A DNA stretch of 46,460 nt from Sphingomonadales bacterium. Its GTDB lineage: Bacteria; Pseudomonadota; Alphaproteobacteria; Sphingomonadales; Sphingomonadaceae. The position numbers were made by a program, and so were the translations under genes. Of the stretch, positions 34,531 through 43,637 are shown one piece after another; the stretch's first letter is position 1; every line of letters begins with the position of its first letter. The notes beneath the pieces were generated by a model. The model was not told where the DNA came from, searched no databases, and saw only the letters and a list, made by a program, of their open reading frames with translations. The stretch is from contig SEFZ01000031.1 of the NCBI GenBank assembly GCA_004173185.1, forward strand, positions 1 to 46,460, written 5' to 3'.

Positions 34531-35286
34531 TCAGGCGGTGGTCGCTTTCGCCTTTACCCACAACGCTTCCTTGGCATCGAGATCGAGCCCGACAAACGCC
34601 TCGCCAGCCTCAGCTTCCATAGCCTTGAATCGCTTTTCGAACTTGGCGTTGGCTACCCGCAAGGCAGCTTCCGGATCCACGCCATGCTTGCGCGCCCAAT
34701 TGACCACTGCGAACAGCAGATCGCCAATCTCTTCCTCGCGATGCTCCGGCGTTTCGGCGGCCTCAACCTCGGCCAGTTCCTCGTCGATCTTGGCGCGGGC
34801 GCCGCTGGGATCGGGCCAGTCGAAGCCGGTGCGCGCCGCGCGTTTCTGGAGCTTTTCCGCGCGGAGCAAGGCGGGGAGGGCAATCGCTACCCCGTCCAGG
34901 GCACCCTCAGTCCCCTTAGCCCCCCGCTCGGCGGCCTTGATTTGTTCCCATAGATAATGGCCGCCTTCGGCTGCGCCGAGGAAGATGTGCGGGTGCCGGC
35001 GCTCCATCTTTTCGGAGATCATGGCGGCGACATCAGAAAGATCGAACAAGCCGGCTTCCTGGGCGATGCGGCTGTGGAAGACGACCTGGAGCAGCAGATC
35101 GCCGAGTTCGTCCTTGAGATCGGCCATATCGCCACGCTGGATCGCGTCGGCGACTTCATAGGCTTCCTCGATCGTATAGGGCGCGATCGTCTCGAAGGTC
35201 TGGACGGTATCCCATTCGCAGCCGGTCTTGGGATCGCGCAGGCGCTCCATGATCTGAACCAGACGCTCGATGTTGACGGAAGTCAC
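34531..35286 (-). CDS. mazG: Nucleoside triphosphate pyrophosphohydrolase MazG
   Basis: A 251-residue two-domain all-alpha NTP pyrophosphatase that removes aberrant nucleotides and can lower ppGpp. Domain 1 (about 1-120) has CEWDTVQTF, the EEAYEVADA helix and DELGDLLLQVVFH, which give the metal-binding EExxE and ExxD pattern. Domain 2 (about 140-251) repeats the pattern with EELAEVEAAE and EEEIGDLLFAVVNWAR. It lies convergent to hflX and downstream of a membrane aspartic protease gene, with an AT-rich 57-bp gap that may hold its own promoter. Confidence 0.96.
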   Translation of the reverse strand: MTSVNIERLVQIMERLRDPKTGCEWDTVQTFETIAPYTIEEAYEVADAIQRGDMADLKDELGDLLLQVVFHSRIAQEAGLFDLSDVAAMISEKMERRHPHIFLGAAEGGHYLWEQIKAAERGAKGTEGALDGVAIALPALLRAEKLQKRAARTGFDWPDPSGARAKIDEELAEVEAAETPEHREEEIGDLLFAVVNWARKHGVDPEAALRVANAKFEKRFKAMEAEAGEAFVGLDLDAKEALWVKAKATTA

Positions 35287-35322
35287 TGTGAGGGGGTCCC
35301 TTTTGCCACATAGTTCGGAACG

Positions 35323-35336
35323 ATAATATACATTAT
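35323..35336. promoter_or_regulatory. AT-rich inverted repeat upstream of mazG
   Basis: ATAAT-ATAC-ATTAT stands out in otherwise GC-rich DNA, 37 bp before the mazG start. It may be a -10 region or an operator for mazG. No matching -35 element is convincing. Confidence 0.3.
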
Positions 35337-35343
35337 GTAAAAT

Positions 35344-36048
35344 CTATTGCTGTTCGGCGGGGATCTTATGGGCGGTGATCTCCGGACGCTTGCGTTCGCC
35401 GCCAGAGCCTCTCGGCGCTTCAACGCGCTGCTCGGGTGCTGACGATATCTCGCCCGTGGCGCCATCGGGTTCGAGGATCAGTTCATTGCCCTGCACCCGC
35501 CACGATTTGAGCGTGGACAGGAAGTTCATGCCGAGCACATCCATCTCGCCGAACGCCTCCGAGATCACCACATCGACGTCCTTGGCCTTGAGCGGCCCGA
35601 TTTCGAGCGTATCGAGCGTAGCTGCGCCCGCGCTCACGGTGCCGTTGGCGGTCTCGATCGTCACCGGCGGATGGCCCTTGTCGGGCTCGATGCCAGCGGA
35701 AGTCGCGGTCGGCAGCGACAGTGCAGTGATCGTGGCGCCGCTATCGATCAGCATCCGGCGCTCATAGCCGTTGAGCTTCACATTCGCCCAGAAATGGCCG
35801 TCACGCGCCATGCGGATGCGGACGATGCCGCCCTCGGCGCGCTGCTCCTCATAGCCGCCAATGCGCGCGAAGAATGAATCGATCTGTTCGCGATGGTTGA
35901 AGCCGATGAACAACACCAGACCGATCGCTGCCCAGGAAAAGATGCTGCCGAGAATTGTGGCGAACGAGGCGCGCCGCGTGAGCATGGCGCGTGCGGCCAG
36001 CGCCAGCACGCCGACCAACAATATCCCGCTCAGCAGATCGTCGCTCAC
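35344..36048 (-). CDS. Membrane-anchored retropepsin-like aspartic protease
   Basis: A 234-residue protein with two N-terminal hydrophobic segments (about 5-22 and 31-51) and a clan AA aspartic protease domain (about 75-195). The catalytic Asp102 is in MLIDSGATITALS, and the later VLGMNFLSTL element completes the fold. This is the TIGR02281-type family, widespread in alphaproteobacteria; a single-lobe protease of this kind must dimerise. Its substrate is unknown. The ATG overlaps the stop of the MBL hydrolase gene by 4 bp. Confidence 0.88.
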   Translation of the reverse strand: MSDDLLSGILLVGVLALAARAMLTRRASFATILGSIFSWAAIGLVLFIGFNHREQIDSFFARIGGYEEQRAEGGIVRIRMARDGHFWANVKLNGYERRMLIDSGATITALSLPTATSAGIEPDKGHPPVTIETANGTVSAGAATLDTLEIGPLKAKDVDVVISEAFGEMDVLGMNFLSTLKSWRVQGNELILEPDGATGEISSAPEQRVEAPRGSGGERKRPEITAHKIPAEQQ

Positions 36049-36812
36049 ACCCTAATCTCCATGCCGTCATAGCCCGGCTCGACGCCCTCGGGCAGCGTCG
36101 CGGCAAGCTCGGCATAATCCATGCTCGTATCCATATGAACAAGGACAGTATGACGCGGTGCCAACTCCCCTGCCCAGCCCAGCACCGAACCCAGATTGGG
36201 ATGCGTGGGATGCGGCGCGCGGCGCAGGGCATCGACCACCCACAGATCCAGCCCGGTATAAAGCGAACGCATCTCGCTCGTCATCATATTGAAGTCTGTA
36301 GCATAACCTATTGACTTATTGTTACTATCGAAGCGGATACCGGCCGATGTAATGCCGCCATGCGGCTGATCGGTGATGCTGACCCGGATATCGCCGATCT
36401 GAATGCTGTCGGGCAATGGCTCGATCGCGACGGTGGGGCGATAGAGCGCGCGGCCGTGAAACGCGTAATAAAAGCGGAGATCGAGCTGCTCGAGCGTGAA
36501 CGGTCGCGCGAGGCCGCGGACCGGCTCGCCATCGCGGACGTGCATGATCTGGCGCAAATCGTCGATGCCGTGACAATGATCGGCGTGATCATGGGTCCAG
36601 ATCACGGCGTCGAAATTGTCGATGTCTGCCGCGAGAAGCTGTTCGCGCATGTCCGGGCTGGTGTCGATCAGGATGCGGGTGGTTTCGGTGGAGACGAGCA
36701 CCGAGGCGCGGGTGCGGCGGTTCCTGGGGTTATTCGGGTCGCAATCGCCCCAGTCATTACCGATACGCGGAACGCCGGAGGAGGTGCCGGAGCCGAGGAT
36801 GCGGAGTTTCAT
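36045..36812 (-). CDS. MBL-fold metallohydrolase (PhnP-like)
   Basis: A 255-residue metallo-beta-lactamase-fold phosphodiesterase. The N-terminus MKLRILGSGTSSGVPRIG and the metal motif THDHADHCHGID (His74, Asp75, His76, Asp78, His79) match the PhnP group, which acts on cyclic phosphates. No phosphonate genes are nearby; instead it stands in the conserved metG-tatD-MBL series. The true substrate is open. It is coupled to the aspartic protease gene. Confidence 0.9.
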   Translation of the reverse strand: MKLRILGSGTSSGVPRIGNDWGDCDPNNPRNRRTRASVLVSTETTRILIDTSPDMREQLLAADIDNFDAVIWTHDHADHCHGIDDLRQIMHVRDGEPVRGLARPFTLEQLDLRFYYAFHGRALYRPTVAIEPLPDSIQIGDIRVSITDQPHGGITSAGIRFDSNNKSIGYATDFNMMTSEMRSLYTGLDLWVVDALRRAPHPTHPNLGSVLGWAGELAPRHTVLVHMDTSMDYAELAATLPEGVEPGYDGMEIRV

Positions 36813-36861
36813 TTCGCACGCTCAAGAAGGTTTGGTTCACGCAGAGGCACGCGCAGATGTT

Positions 36862-37641
36862 TCACGCGACCGTCTTGGCAAACAAAGCGTGGAAGTTCGC
36901 GCGGGTGGCGTCCGCGAGTTCGTCCGCGTCCTGCCCGCGCAGCCCCGCGAGGAAGCGGCAGGTGTCGGCAACAAAGGCGGGCTCACCGGTTTTGCCGCGA
37001 TGGGGCACGGGGGCGAGGAAGGGTGCGTCGGTCTCGATCAACAGGCGATCCAGCGGCAGGCGGGCCGCGGTTTCCTGCAGATCCTTGGCGTTCTTGAACG
37101 TCACGATGCCCGAGATCGAGATATAGAAGCCGAGTTCCAGCGCGATATCGGCGAACTCGCTGCTCGCGGTGAAGCAGTGGATCACGCCGGGGAAGGCACC
37201 CTTCCCCATCTCATCCCGCAGGATTTCGGCGGTGTCGGCCTCTGCGTCGCGGGTGTGGACGATGATTGGCAACTGGGTTTCGCGCGATGCAGCGATGTGG
37301 GCGCGGAAGCTGGTACGCTGGCGCTCGCGATCGCTGTGGTCGTAATAATAATCCAGGCCGCTTTCGCCTATGCCGACGACGCGCTGGTGCTGCGCACGAG
37401 CGACGAGCTTGGCGGTGTCGACATGCTCATGCGTGTCGGCTTCGTGCGGATGGATGCCGACCGAGGCCCAGACATCCGCCTCACGCTCGGCGACGGCGAT
37501 CACCTGATCCCACTCATTCTCGCGCGTCGAGATGTTGAGCATCGCCACCACGCCGGCATCGCGGGCGCGCGCCAGGACTTCGGGCTGCTGCTCGCCAAGG
37601 CCCTTGTAGATCAGGTGGCAATGGCTGTCGGCCAATCTCAT
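36862..37641 (-). CDS. tatD: TatD-family metal-dependent hydrolase
   Basis: A 259-residue TIM-barrel DNase/hydrolase. It has the N-terminal metal site DSHCHL (His7 and His9), GIHPHEA, GESGLDYYYD with the bridging Glu, HCFTASSEF and ETDAPFLAP with the catalytic Asp. Family members degrade DNA 3'-5' and have been linked to repair and apoptosis-like processes. The gene lies 10 bp after metG on the same strand, the usual arrangement in many bacteria. Confidence 0.95.
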   Translation of the reverse strand: MRLADSHCHLIYKGLGEQQPEVLARARDAGVVAMLNISTRENEWDQVIAVAEREADVWASVGIHPHEADTHEHVDTAKLVARAQHQRVVGIGESGLDYYYDHSDRERQRTSFRAHIAASRETQLPIIVHTRDAEADTAEILRDEMGKGAFPGVIHCFTASSEFADIALELGFYISISGIVTFKNAKDLQETAARLPLDRLLIETDAPFLAPVPHRGKTGEPAFVADTCRFLAGLRGQDADELADATRANFHALFAKTVA

Positions 37642-37651
37642 GCTGGGCGCC

Positions 37652-39154
37652 TCACGCTTGCGTCGCTTCCTTCAGTTCCAGTCTGGGGAAGATGGGGGTT
37701 GGCGGGGCAATGCGGAAGTCCGGATCGTTTTCGGGGCCGAGCTGGGCGAGCAGGACCGCCGCCGAGGTCGGCACGACCGGATCGATCGTGACGGCCAGCT
37801 TGCGGATCGCGCCGAGCAGCGTGGTCAGCACAGCGTGCATCCGCTCGGGATCGGTCTTGCGCAGCGCCCAGGGTGCCTGAACGTCGATATATTGGTTGCA
37901 GGCGAAGACGCCGGCCATCCACGCTTCGAGGCCCTGGCTGAGTGCGAGATCGGTGAACGCGGCCCTGAACCCGTTGCAGGCAACATCGACTTCGGCGTGC
38001 AGCGCGTCATCGGCGGGGTCCGCCCTTCCCGCTTCGACCTTGCCCTCGAGGTTCTTGGCGATGAAGGCGAGCACGCGCTGGGCGAGATTGCCGAAGCTGT
38101 TCGACAGATCGGCATTGGCGCGGGTGACGATGGCTTCATCGCTGAACGTGCCGTCATTGCCGAAGCTGACGTCGCGCAGGAGGAAATAGCGCAGCGCATC
38201 CTTGCCGTAGAGTTCGGCCAATTCCATCGGATCGACGACGTTACCGACCGACTTGGACATTTTTTCCCCGCGATTGAGCAGGAAGCCGTGACCGAAGACC
38301 TGCTTGGGCAGCGGCAGGTTCGCAGACATCAGGAAAGCGGGCCAATAGACTGCGTGGAAGCGGACAATGTCCTTGCCGATCAGGTGCAGATCGGCGGGCC
38401 AATATTTGGCGAAGCGCTTGGGATCGTCGGGATAGCCCGCGCCGGTGATGTAATTGGTCAGTGCATCGACCCAGACGTACATGACGTGCCCCGGCGAACC
38501 GGGCACCGGCACGCCCCAATCGAAGCTGGTGCGGCTGACCGAGAGATCGACAAGGCCGCCCTCGACGAAGCGCATGATTTCGTTGCGGCGCGATTCCGGG
38601 CGGATGAAGTCCGGGTTGGCCGCGTAGAGATCGAGCAAAGGCTGCTGATATTTGGAGAGGCGGAAGAACCAGGTTTCCTCGACGGTCCACTCGACCGGCG
38701 TGCCCTGTGGCGAGAGGCGGTCATCGCCCTCCCCTGTCAGTTCCTTTTCCTCGTAAAATGCTTCGTCGCGGACCGAATACCAGCCCTCATAGCGATCCAT
38801 GTAGAGGTCGCCGGCATCCGCCATCGCCTGCCAGATCGTCTGGCTCGCTTTGTAATGCTCGGCCTCAGACGTGCGGATGAAACGATCGCACGAAATGTCG
38901 AGGCCCGCTGCCATCTCGCTGAAATATGAGGACATTTCGTCAGCCAGTTCCGGCGCAGTCATGCCGCGATCGCGCGCAGTCTTGACCATCTTGAGGCCAT
39001 GCTCATCGGTGCCCGTCTGGAAGAACACGTCGCGGCCCTGCTGGCGCTGGAAGCGCGCAATCGCGTCGGCCGCGATCATTTCATAAGCGTGGCCGATATG
39101 CGGACGGCCATTGGGGTAATGGATTGCGGTGGTGATATAATAAGGTTCGGCCAT
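37652..39154 (-). CDS. metG: Methionyl-tRNA synthetase
   Basis: A 500-residue class I synthetase. The HIGH motif is PHIGHAYE (residues 18-25) and KMSKS is at about 298-302. The characteristic FQTGTDEHGLK and the Met pocket segment GWYSVRDEAFY are present. The connective peptide lacks the four-Cys zinc knuckle, and the protein ends shortly after the anticodon-binding helices with no C-terminal dimerisation domain. This is the short type common in alphaproteobacteria. It starts 73 bp after holB and is followed by tatD. Confidence 0.97.
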   Translation of the reverse strand: MAEPYYITTAIHYPNGRPHIGHAYEMIAADAIARFQRQQGRDVFFQTGTDEHGLKMVKTARDRGMTAPELADEMSSYFSEMAAGLDISCDRFIRTSEAEHYKASQTIWQAMADAGDLYMDRYEGWYSVRDEAFYEEKELTGEGDDRLSPQGTPVEWTVEETWFFRLSKYQQPLLDLYAANPDFIRPESRRNEIMRFVEGGLVDLSVSRTSFDWGVPVPGSPGHVMYVWVDALTNYITGAGYPDDPKRFAKYWPADLHLIGKDIVRFHAVYWPAFLMSANLPLPKQVFGHGFLLNRGEKMSKSVGNVVDPMELAELYGKDALRYFLLRDVSFGNDGTFSDEAIVTRANADLSNSFGNLAQRVLAFIAKNLEGKVEAGRADPADDALHAEVDVACNGFRAAFTDLALSQGLEAWMAGVFACNQYIDVQAPWALRKTDPERMHAVLTTLLGAIRKLAVTIDPVVPTSAAVLLAQLGPENDPDFRIAPPTPIFPRLELKEATQA

Positions 39155-39227
39155 GCGGGGGCTTTACGGCCCTTCAATCCTCCCCCGCAAGGGGCAGGTG
39201 GCGTCGTTCATGGTCACCACGCAATGA

Positions 39228-40205
39228 TTAAACGCGGGGCGAGAGCCGCGCGATCAGGCCGGACATTTCGAATACCGTCGCGCTGGCATCGAGCGAGAGG
39301 CCCAGCGCGCTGGCCGTAAGCTCGCGAGCGGCGGCATATGCGTCGAGCGCGGTGCGCAGCGCCTCTCCGTTCTGGCTCCGCGCCCGTTCGGCGATGAAGG
39401 TGGGCGCGCGATCCAGGAACGCCTCGTAGCGCGGCTGTGCGGCTTTGAGGCCAAGTTGCTTGGAGAGGCGCGAGCGGATGACGTTGCTGGTATCGCCCGT
39501 GTCGGCCAGCGCGTTCATCTCGGTTTCCAGCGCGGCGAGATCGAGGCCCGCAAAGCCAAGCGCGCGGCCGGGCGAGCCTTCGCCGGCACGCACCAGCGCG
39601 TCGATCTCTGCCGCCGTGGCCTGGGGGAGATGTTCGCGGACGATCGGCGCGACCTGGCTGGGCGGCAGCGCTTCGAAGCGCAGCAAGCGGCAGCGCGAGC
39701 GGATCGTGGGGAGCAAGCGGCCCGGCGAATGGCTGATGAGCAGGAAGATCGTGCCCTGTGGCGGCTCTTCGAGGCTCTTGAGCAGGGCGTTCGCGCCGGC
39801 GCGCTCGAGATCGTCGATCGCATCGATCAGGATAACGCGGCGGGAGGAGAGCGAAGGCTTGGTGGCGAACATCGCCTGAAGGCTGCGGACCTGCGCGATG
39901 GTGATGGAGCGGGCGAGCGCCTCATCGGGCTTGTCGGCGTCTTTCGGTAGCCGCGCGAGTTCGCGGTAATCGGGGTGCGCGCCCGAGGCCGCGTAATGCG
40001 CAGTGCGGCTCGATTCGGGGACGTCCCAGCCGGGCGAAAGCGAATCGGGTTCGGCGGCTTCGGCGAGCATGCGCAAAGCCGCCTGACGGGCGAACGCGCC
40101 CTTCCCCACGCCCTGCGGCCCCGCGATCAGCCAGGCGTGATGCAGCGCACCACTCGCCATCGCGGAGGCCAGCGCCTCGCGGGCGGAATCGTTGCCGATC
40201 TGCAT
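39228..40205 (-). CDS. holB: DNA polymerase III subunit delta'
   Basis: A 325-residue clamp-loader subunit. The AAA+ domain has GPQGVGKG at 29-36, ITIAQVRSLQ, VILIDAIDDLERAGANALLKSLEEPP (Walker B equivalent and sensor-preceding helix) and the SRC motif in IRSRCRLLRF, which supplies the arginine finger. Zinc-binding cysteines are not evident. In many alphaproteobacteria tmk lies just upstream; here the upstream neighbour is dacA, across a palindromic repeat. Confidence 0.94.
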   Translation of the reverse strand: MQIGNDSAREALASAMASGALHHAWLIAGPQGVGKGAFARQAALRMLAEAAEPDSLSPGWDVPESSRTAHYAASGAHPDYRELARLPKDADKPDEALARSITIAQVRSLQAMFATKPSLSSRRVILIDAIDDLERAGANALLKSLEEPPQGTIFLLISHSPGRLLPTIRSRCRLLRFEALPPSQVAPIVREHLPQATAAEIDALVRAGEGSPGRALGFAGLDLAALETEMNALADTGDTSNVIRSRLSKQLGLKAAQPRYEAFLDRAPTFIAERARSQNGEALRTALDAYAAARELTASALGLSLDASATVFEMSGLIARLSPRV

Positions 40206-40231
40206 ATTGGGAACTCTAGAACAGCTATACC

Positions 40232-40299
40232 CCCGGCGGAAGCCGGGGTCTCAGTCGGCAGGCGCGTTCGTGCGGTACGAGATCCCGGCTTTCGCCGGG
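40232..40299. repeat. Palindromic repeat between dacA and holB
   Basis: CCCGGCGGAAGCCGGGGTCTC (40232-40252) and GAGATCCCGGCTTTCGCCGGG (40279-40299) are near-exact inverted arms, and each folds on itself as well. The 26-bp centre is GC-rich. It closely resembles the mobile-looking intergenic palindromes at 16170 and 18085. It ends 7 bp from the dacA stop. Confidence 0.8.
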
Positions 40300-40306
40300 A
40301 TGCCGG

Positions 40307-41473
40307 TTATGCGCCGAAGATCGACCACAGCCCGAGCCATGCGCGGCGGAAGAAGCCCGCTTCGCCGACATCGACAGCGGCCACCAGCGGCATCGTCTGC
40401 TGCGGCATTCCGGGCGAATCAACGACGAGATCGGCGATATGATCGCCTGCCTTGATCGGCGCCTTGACCGGCCCCTGATAGACGATGCGGCCCTGCATTT
40501 CGGGCGACGTGCCCGCGGGGACGGTCGCGGCGAGGTCGCGCGGGGCGATCACCGAAACGGTGCTCGATCCGCCGCCCTGCACTTCGACTTCACCGACCGG
40601 CTTGCCCTTGCCCACGATCGGGCGCGGCGACCAGGCGCGGAAGCCCCAGTTCATGAACTTGACCGATTCGTTGGCACGGCCGCCATAGGAATCGAGCCCG
40701 GCGACGACCATGATCAGGCGGCGTCCGCTCTGCTCGGCCGATCCGGTGAAGCCATAGCCAGCCTCTTCGGTGTGGCCGGTCTTGAGACCGTCTGCGCCCG
40801 CAACCTTCCCGAGCAACGGATCGCGATTGTCCTGCTTGATCACCTGCCCGGTGCTCAGCGTGCGGGTGTAGTTATGCTGGCTGTAGAACTGCTTGTAGAG
40901 CGCCGGGTGCTCCTCGATCGTCGCGCGGGCCAGCTTGGCGAGATCGCGCGCGGTGACGAAGGTGCGGCCCTCGTCCGGCCAACCATTCGACGTGCCGAAC
41001 TGGCTGTTGGCGAGGCCGAGCTTCTTGGCGGCCAGGTTCATCAGATTGACGAAAGCAGGCTCGGTGCCCGCAATCCCCTCTGCCAGCACGACGCAGGCAT
41101 CGTTCCCGGAAAGCGTGACGATGCCATATAGCAGATCCTCGACGCTGACCTGTTCGCCGGTTTCGAGGAACATGGTCGAGCCCGCTGCCGGGCCATGCCA
41201 GCGCTTCCAGGTCTCCGGCGCGACCGGGAATTTCGTATCGAGCTTGAGCTTGCCCTGCTTGATCAGATCGAACGCGACATAGACCGTCATCATCTTTGCC
41301 ATCGAAGCGGGCGGGATGCGGCGGTCTGCGTCCTTGGCATAAAGCACCGCGCCGGAGGACAGATCCTCCATATAGGCGATCGGCGCGGGGGTATCGAAGG
41401 GCGGGTTCGCCGCGTTCGTCGGTACGGCCGCTGCGGCCAGTGCGAGAATCGATGCGGCGATCAGCTTCTTCAT
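40307..41473 (-). CDS. dacA: D-alanyl-D-alanine carboxypeptidase (PBP5/6 type)
   Basis: A 388-residue low-molecular-weight penicillin-binding protein that trims peptidoglycan pentapeptides. A signal peptide occupies residues 1-21 (cleavage near TNAA). The serine beta-lactamase-like motifs are complete: SMAK with Ser57 and Lys60, SGN at 122-124, and KTG at 231-233. The C-terminal PBP5 beta domain (about 270-365) is followed by an amphipathic anchor with EAGFFRRAWLGLWSIF. The start ATG at 41473 gives a good signal peptide. It stands 14 bp after the RlpA-like gene in a cell-wall cluster. Confidence 0.96.
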   Translation of the reverse strand: MKKLIAASILALAAAAVPTNAANPPFDTPAPIAYMEDLSSGAVLYAKDADRRIPPASMAKMMTVYVAFDLIKQGKLKLDTKFPVAPETWKRWHGPAAGSTMFLETGEQVSVEDLLYGIVTLSGNDACVVLAEGIAGTEPAFVNLMNLAAKKLGLANSQFGTSNGWPDEGRTFVTARDLAKLARATIEEHPALYKQFYSQHNYTRTLSTGQVIKQDNRDPLLGKVAGADGLKTGHTEEAGYGFTGSAEQSGRRLIMVVAGLDSYGGRANESVKFMNWGFRAWSPRPIVGKGKPVGEVEVQGGGSSTVSVIAPRDLAATVPAGTSPEMQGRIVYQGPVKAPIKAGDHIADLVVDSPGMPQQTMPLVAAVDVGEAGFFRRAWLGLWSIFGA

Positions 41474-41487
41474 GGGGCTCCGTCCAT

Positions 41488-42540
41488 TCAATTGGCGATA
41501 ATGCGAGCATCTCCATAGCCCGCACCAGCGGCTCTCTGCCGCGCCGCATCGGCCTCTCCGCGCGTAGCGAAGGGTCCGAGTTGGACGCGATAGAAACCGC
41601 CACCCGGCTTTACGAACCCTCCAAGCCTTTGGGCAAGCGATTGCGCGTTGGCAGCGTTAGAAAGTGCGGCGACTTGCACGATAATCGTCCCGCGACCCGG
41701 TGCGCGGGTGGTCGTGACGGTGCGTGAAGGCGCGCCATAGCCTGGATCGACGGGCTGAACGGCGGCAGAATATCCGCCGGCGGGCAGATGCTTGCGCAGC
41801 GCGTTGAGCAGCACCGGCGGGGTATCGGGGCGCTGCTGGGCCGGGCGCCCCTGATTGAGCGCGGCCTGATCCGATGGCGTAGGCGTGACCGAACGGATGC
41901 GGACGGCGATCGTTTGCGGGCTATCATAACCAAGCTGACGGGCGGCACCGGCGGACAAGTCGATCGGATGATCGGCGCCAGCGCCCAGCGTTCCGGTGAC
42001 CAGAACGAGGATGGTCTTGCCGCTATCGAGCGCCGTCACTTCGACGAAGCTGTTTGCCGGGAGCGTGCGGTGTACCGCGACGACTGCGCCATCGGCTGCA
42101 CCGCCGCCTGATACGGGACGGATGCCGGCAAAACCGACCTCGTCATAGCGGGTATCACGTGAGGAGCCGCTGGGACCTGTCGCGCCTGCGGCGGGATCCG
42201 GGTAATTGTCCTGTGGCGGCGGAGCGCGATAGGGTTCGCGCTGCGGCGGGGGCGCATAAGCCTGACGCGACGGCTCGGCATAGGTGCCGGGCGCGGTATA
42301 CGAAGCGCCAGGGCCGCCATCGTTGCGATATTGCGGCTCGACCATGCCACCTTGCGGCGCGGGCGCGGGTGCAAGCTCCGGCTGGCGATAGCGTTCGCCG
42401 CCTCCCCCTCCCCAGCTTTGCGCGCCCAGCGAACCTTGGCCGCCAGCGGATTGGACGCCGACATCGGCATAGCTCCGGCCCCCGCCACATGCGGCGAGGG
42501 TCAGGCTGAGAGCAGCAACAAGGCTAGTTTTCCAGATCAT
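41488..42540 (-). CDS. rlpA: RlpA-like septal-ring lipoprotein with SPOR domain
   Basis: A 350-residue outer-membrane lipoprotein. The lipobox LAAC has Cys18. It is followed by a long Pro/Gly/Gln/Tyr-rich disordered stretch (about 20-130). A double-psi beta-barrel region (about 132-220) starts from DEVGFAGIRP and is shorter and more diverged than canonical RlpA, with no clear catalytic Asp. A SPOR domain (about 275-350) with GTIIVQVAALSNAANAQSLA binds denuded septal glycan. Neighbours are a lytic transglycosylase and a D,D-carboxypeptidase, consistent with work on the cell wall at division. Confidence 0.85.
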   Translation of the reverse strand: MIWKTSLVAALSLTLAACGGGRSYADVGVQSAGGQGSLGAQSWGGGGGERYRQPELAPAPAPQGGMVEPQYRNDGGPGASYTAPGTYAEPSRQAYAPPPQREPYRAPPPQDNYPDPAAGATGPSGSSRDTRYDEVGFAGIRPVSGGGAADGAVVAVHRTLPANSFVEVTALDSGKTILVLVTGTLGAGADHPIDLSAGAARQLGYDSPQTIAVRIRSVTPTPSDQAALNQGRPAQQRPDTPPVLLNALRKHLPAGGYSAAVQPVDPGYGAPSRTVTTTRAPGRGTIIVQVAALSNAANAQSLAQRLGGFVKPGGGFYRVQLGPFATRGEADAARQRAAGAGYGDARIIAN

Positions 42541-42555
42541 CGGGAAGCAGGATTA

Positions 42556-42579
42556 GCCCGAAAGCGTAAAAATTCGGGC
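42556..42579. terminator. Hairpin between the MltB-like and RlpA-like genes
   Basis: GCCCGAA and TTCGGGC form a 7-bp stem around a 10-base A-rich loop, 12 bp after the transglycosylase stop and 16 bp before the rlpA start (minus strand). No T-run follows. It may reduce readthrough or act in the rlpA leader. Confidence 0.4.
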
Positions 42580-42590
42580 AATGCGCGGGC

Positions 42591-43637
42591 TTACCGCTCC
42601 ACTTCGTCCGCGAGCAGGCCGACCGAGAGCCCATAAAAGTTCGAGCAATTATAATCGAGGATCACGCGATAATTGCCGGTGAGCAGATAGGCGGTCTTCC
42701 CCGGGCCATCGGGTTCGAGCAGGCTGGCCTGAATATTGTCGGCGGGCCAGGCACGGCCGCTGGGCACCACGCCCAGAGCGCGCCATTCGGCCATCGTCTT
42801 CCACTGGCTGTGACGATCATGGACGCGGGGGCAGCGCGGGCTGCTGGTACGCGCCTTGATCGCGGTGCGATCGAGCCCGGCGGGAACGCTAACCGCAAGC
42901 CCCCAAGGCTGGCCGGGACGCCAGCCGGAATTGGTGAAGTAATTCGCGATTGAGGCCAGCGTATCTGCCTCGTTGGTCCAGATATCGGCCATGCCATCGC
43001 CATCGCCGTCGCGAGCTAGGCGCAGATAAACCGAAGGCAGGAATTGCGGACCGCCAAAGGCCCCTGCCCAGCTGCCGATCAATTTCTCACGCGCCACGCC
43101 GCGATCGATCATCTTAAGCGTGGCGATAAACTCGCCGGAAAAAAGCGCGCGCCGGCGGCCTTCATACGCGAGGCTTGCAAGCGCGCGGGGCAAATCGAAA
43201 TTGCCCATCACGCGCCCGTAATTGGTCTCATGCCCCCAGATCGCGACCATGATCGATTCGGGAACACCGGTTTCGCGCTCGATCTTTTCCAGCCGCCAGC
43301 GCTGGCGCTGATAAGCGGCGCGGCCCATCGCGATGCGCGCCGCATCGACATGGGTGCGGCGATAGGGCTCGAAATTGGCAATCGGCGCGTTCGGCCGGCT
43401 CTCGGGCTGCTGGCGATCCAGCTCCACCACGCGAGCGTTATAGGTGAGGCCGGGCAGCACCGAATCGATGGTGCGCTGGCTAACGCCCTGCGCGCGCGCC
43501 TCACGGCCCAGTTCCTGCAGATAGCCCTGAAAGCCCTGCTCATCCTGCGCCACTGCGGGGCCTGCTGCGGGCGACGCCAGGACGAGTGCTCCCGCCAGCG
43601 CAAAACCCCAGCTCGATACGTTACGCAAACCCTTCAT
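42591..43637 (-). CDS. Lytic murein transglycosylase (MltB/SLT_2 family)
   Basis: A 348-residue exported enzyme that cleaves glycan strands to 1,6-anhydro ends. A signal peptide covers residues 1-30 (hydrophobic core, cleavage near AVAQ). The catalytic Glu137 lies in MVAIWGHETNYGRVMG. Other family elements are SWAGAFGGPQFLPSVYLRLARDGDGDG and the C-terminal NYRVILDYNCSNFYGLSVGLLAD. No lipobox and no separate peptidoglycan-binding domain are seen. The frame is open to 43712, but ATG at 43637 starts the signal peptide. It is first in the run rlpA-dacA-holB-metG. Confidence 0.95.
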   Translation of the reverse strand: MKGLRNVSSWGFALAGALVLASPAAGPAVAQDEQGFQGYLQELGREARAQGVSQRTIDSVLPGLTYNARVVELDRQQPESRPNAPIANFEPYRRTHVDAARIAMGRAAYQRQRWRLEKIERETGVPESIMVAIWGHETNYGRVMGNFDLPRALASLAYEGRRRALFSGEFIATLKMIDRGVAREKLIGSWAGAFGGPQFLPSVYLRLARDGDGDGMADIWTNEADTLASIANYFTNSGWRPGQPWGLAVSVPAGLDRTAIKARTSSPRCPRVHDRHSQWKTMAEWRALGVVPSGRAWPADNIQASLLEPDGPGKTAYLLTGNYRVILDYNCSNFYGLSVGLLADEVER

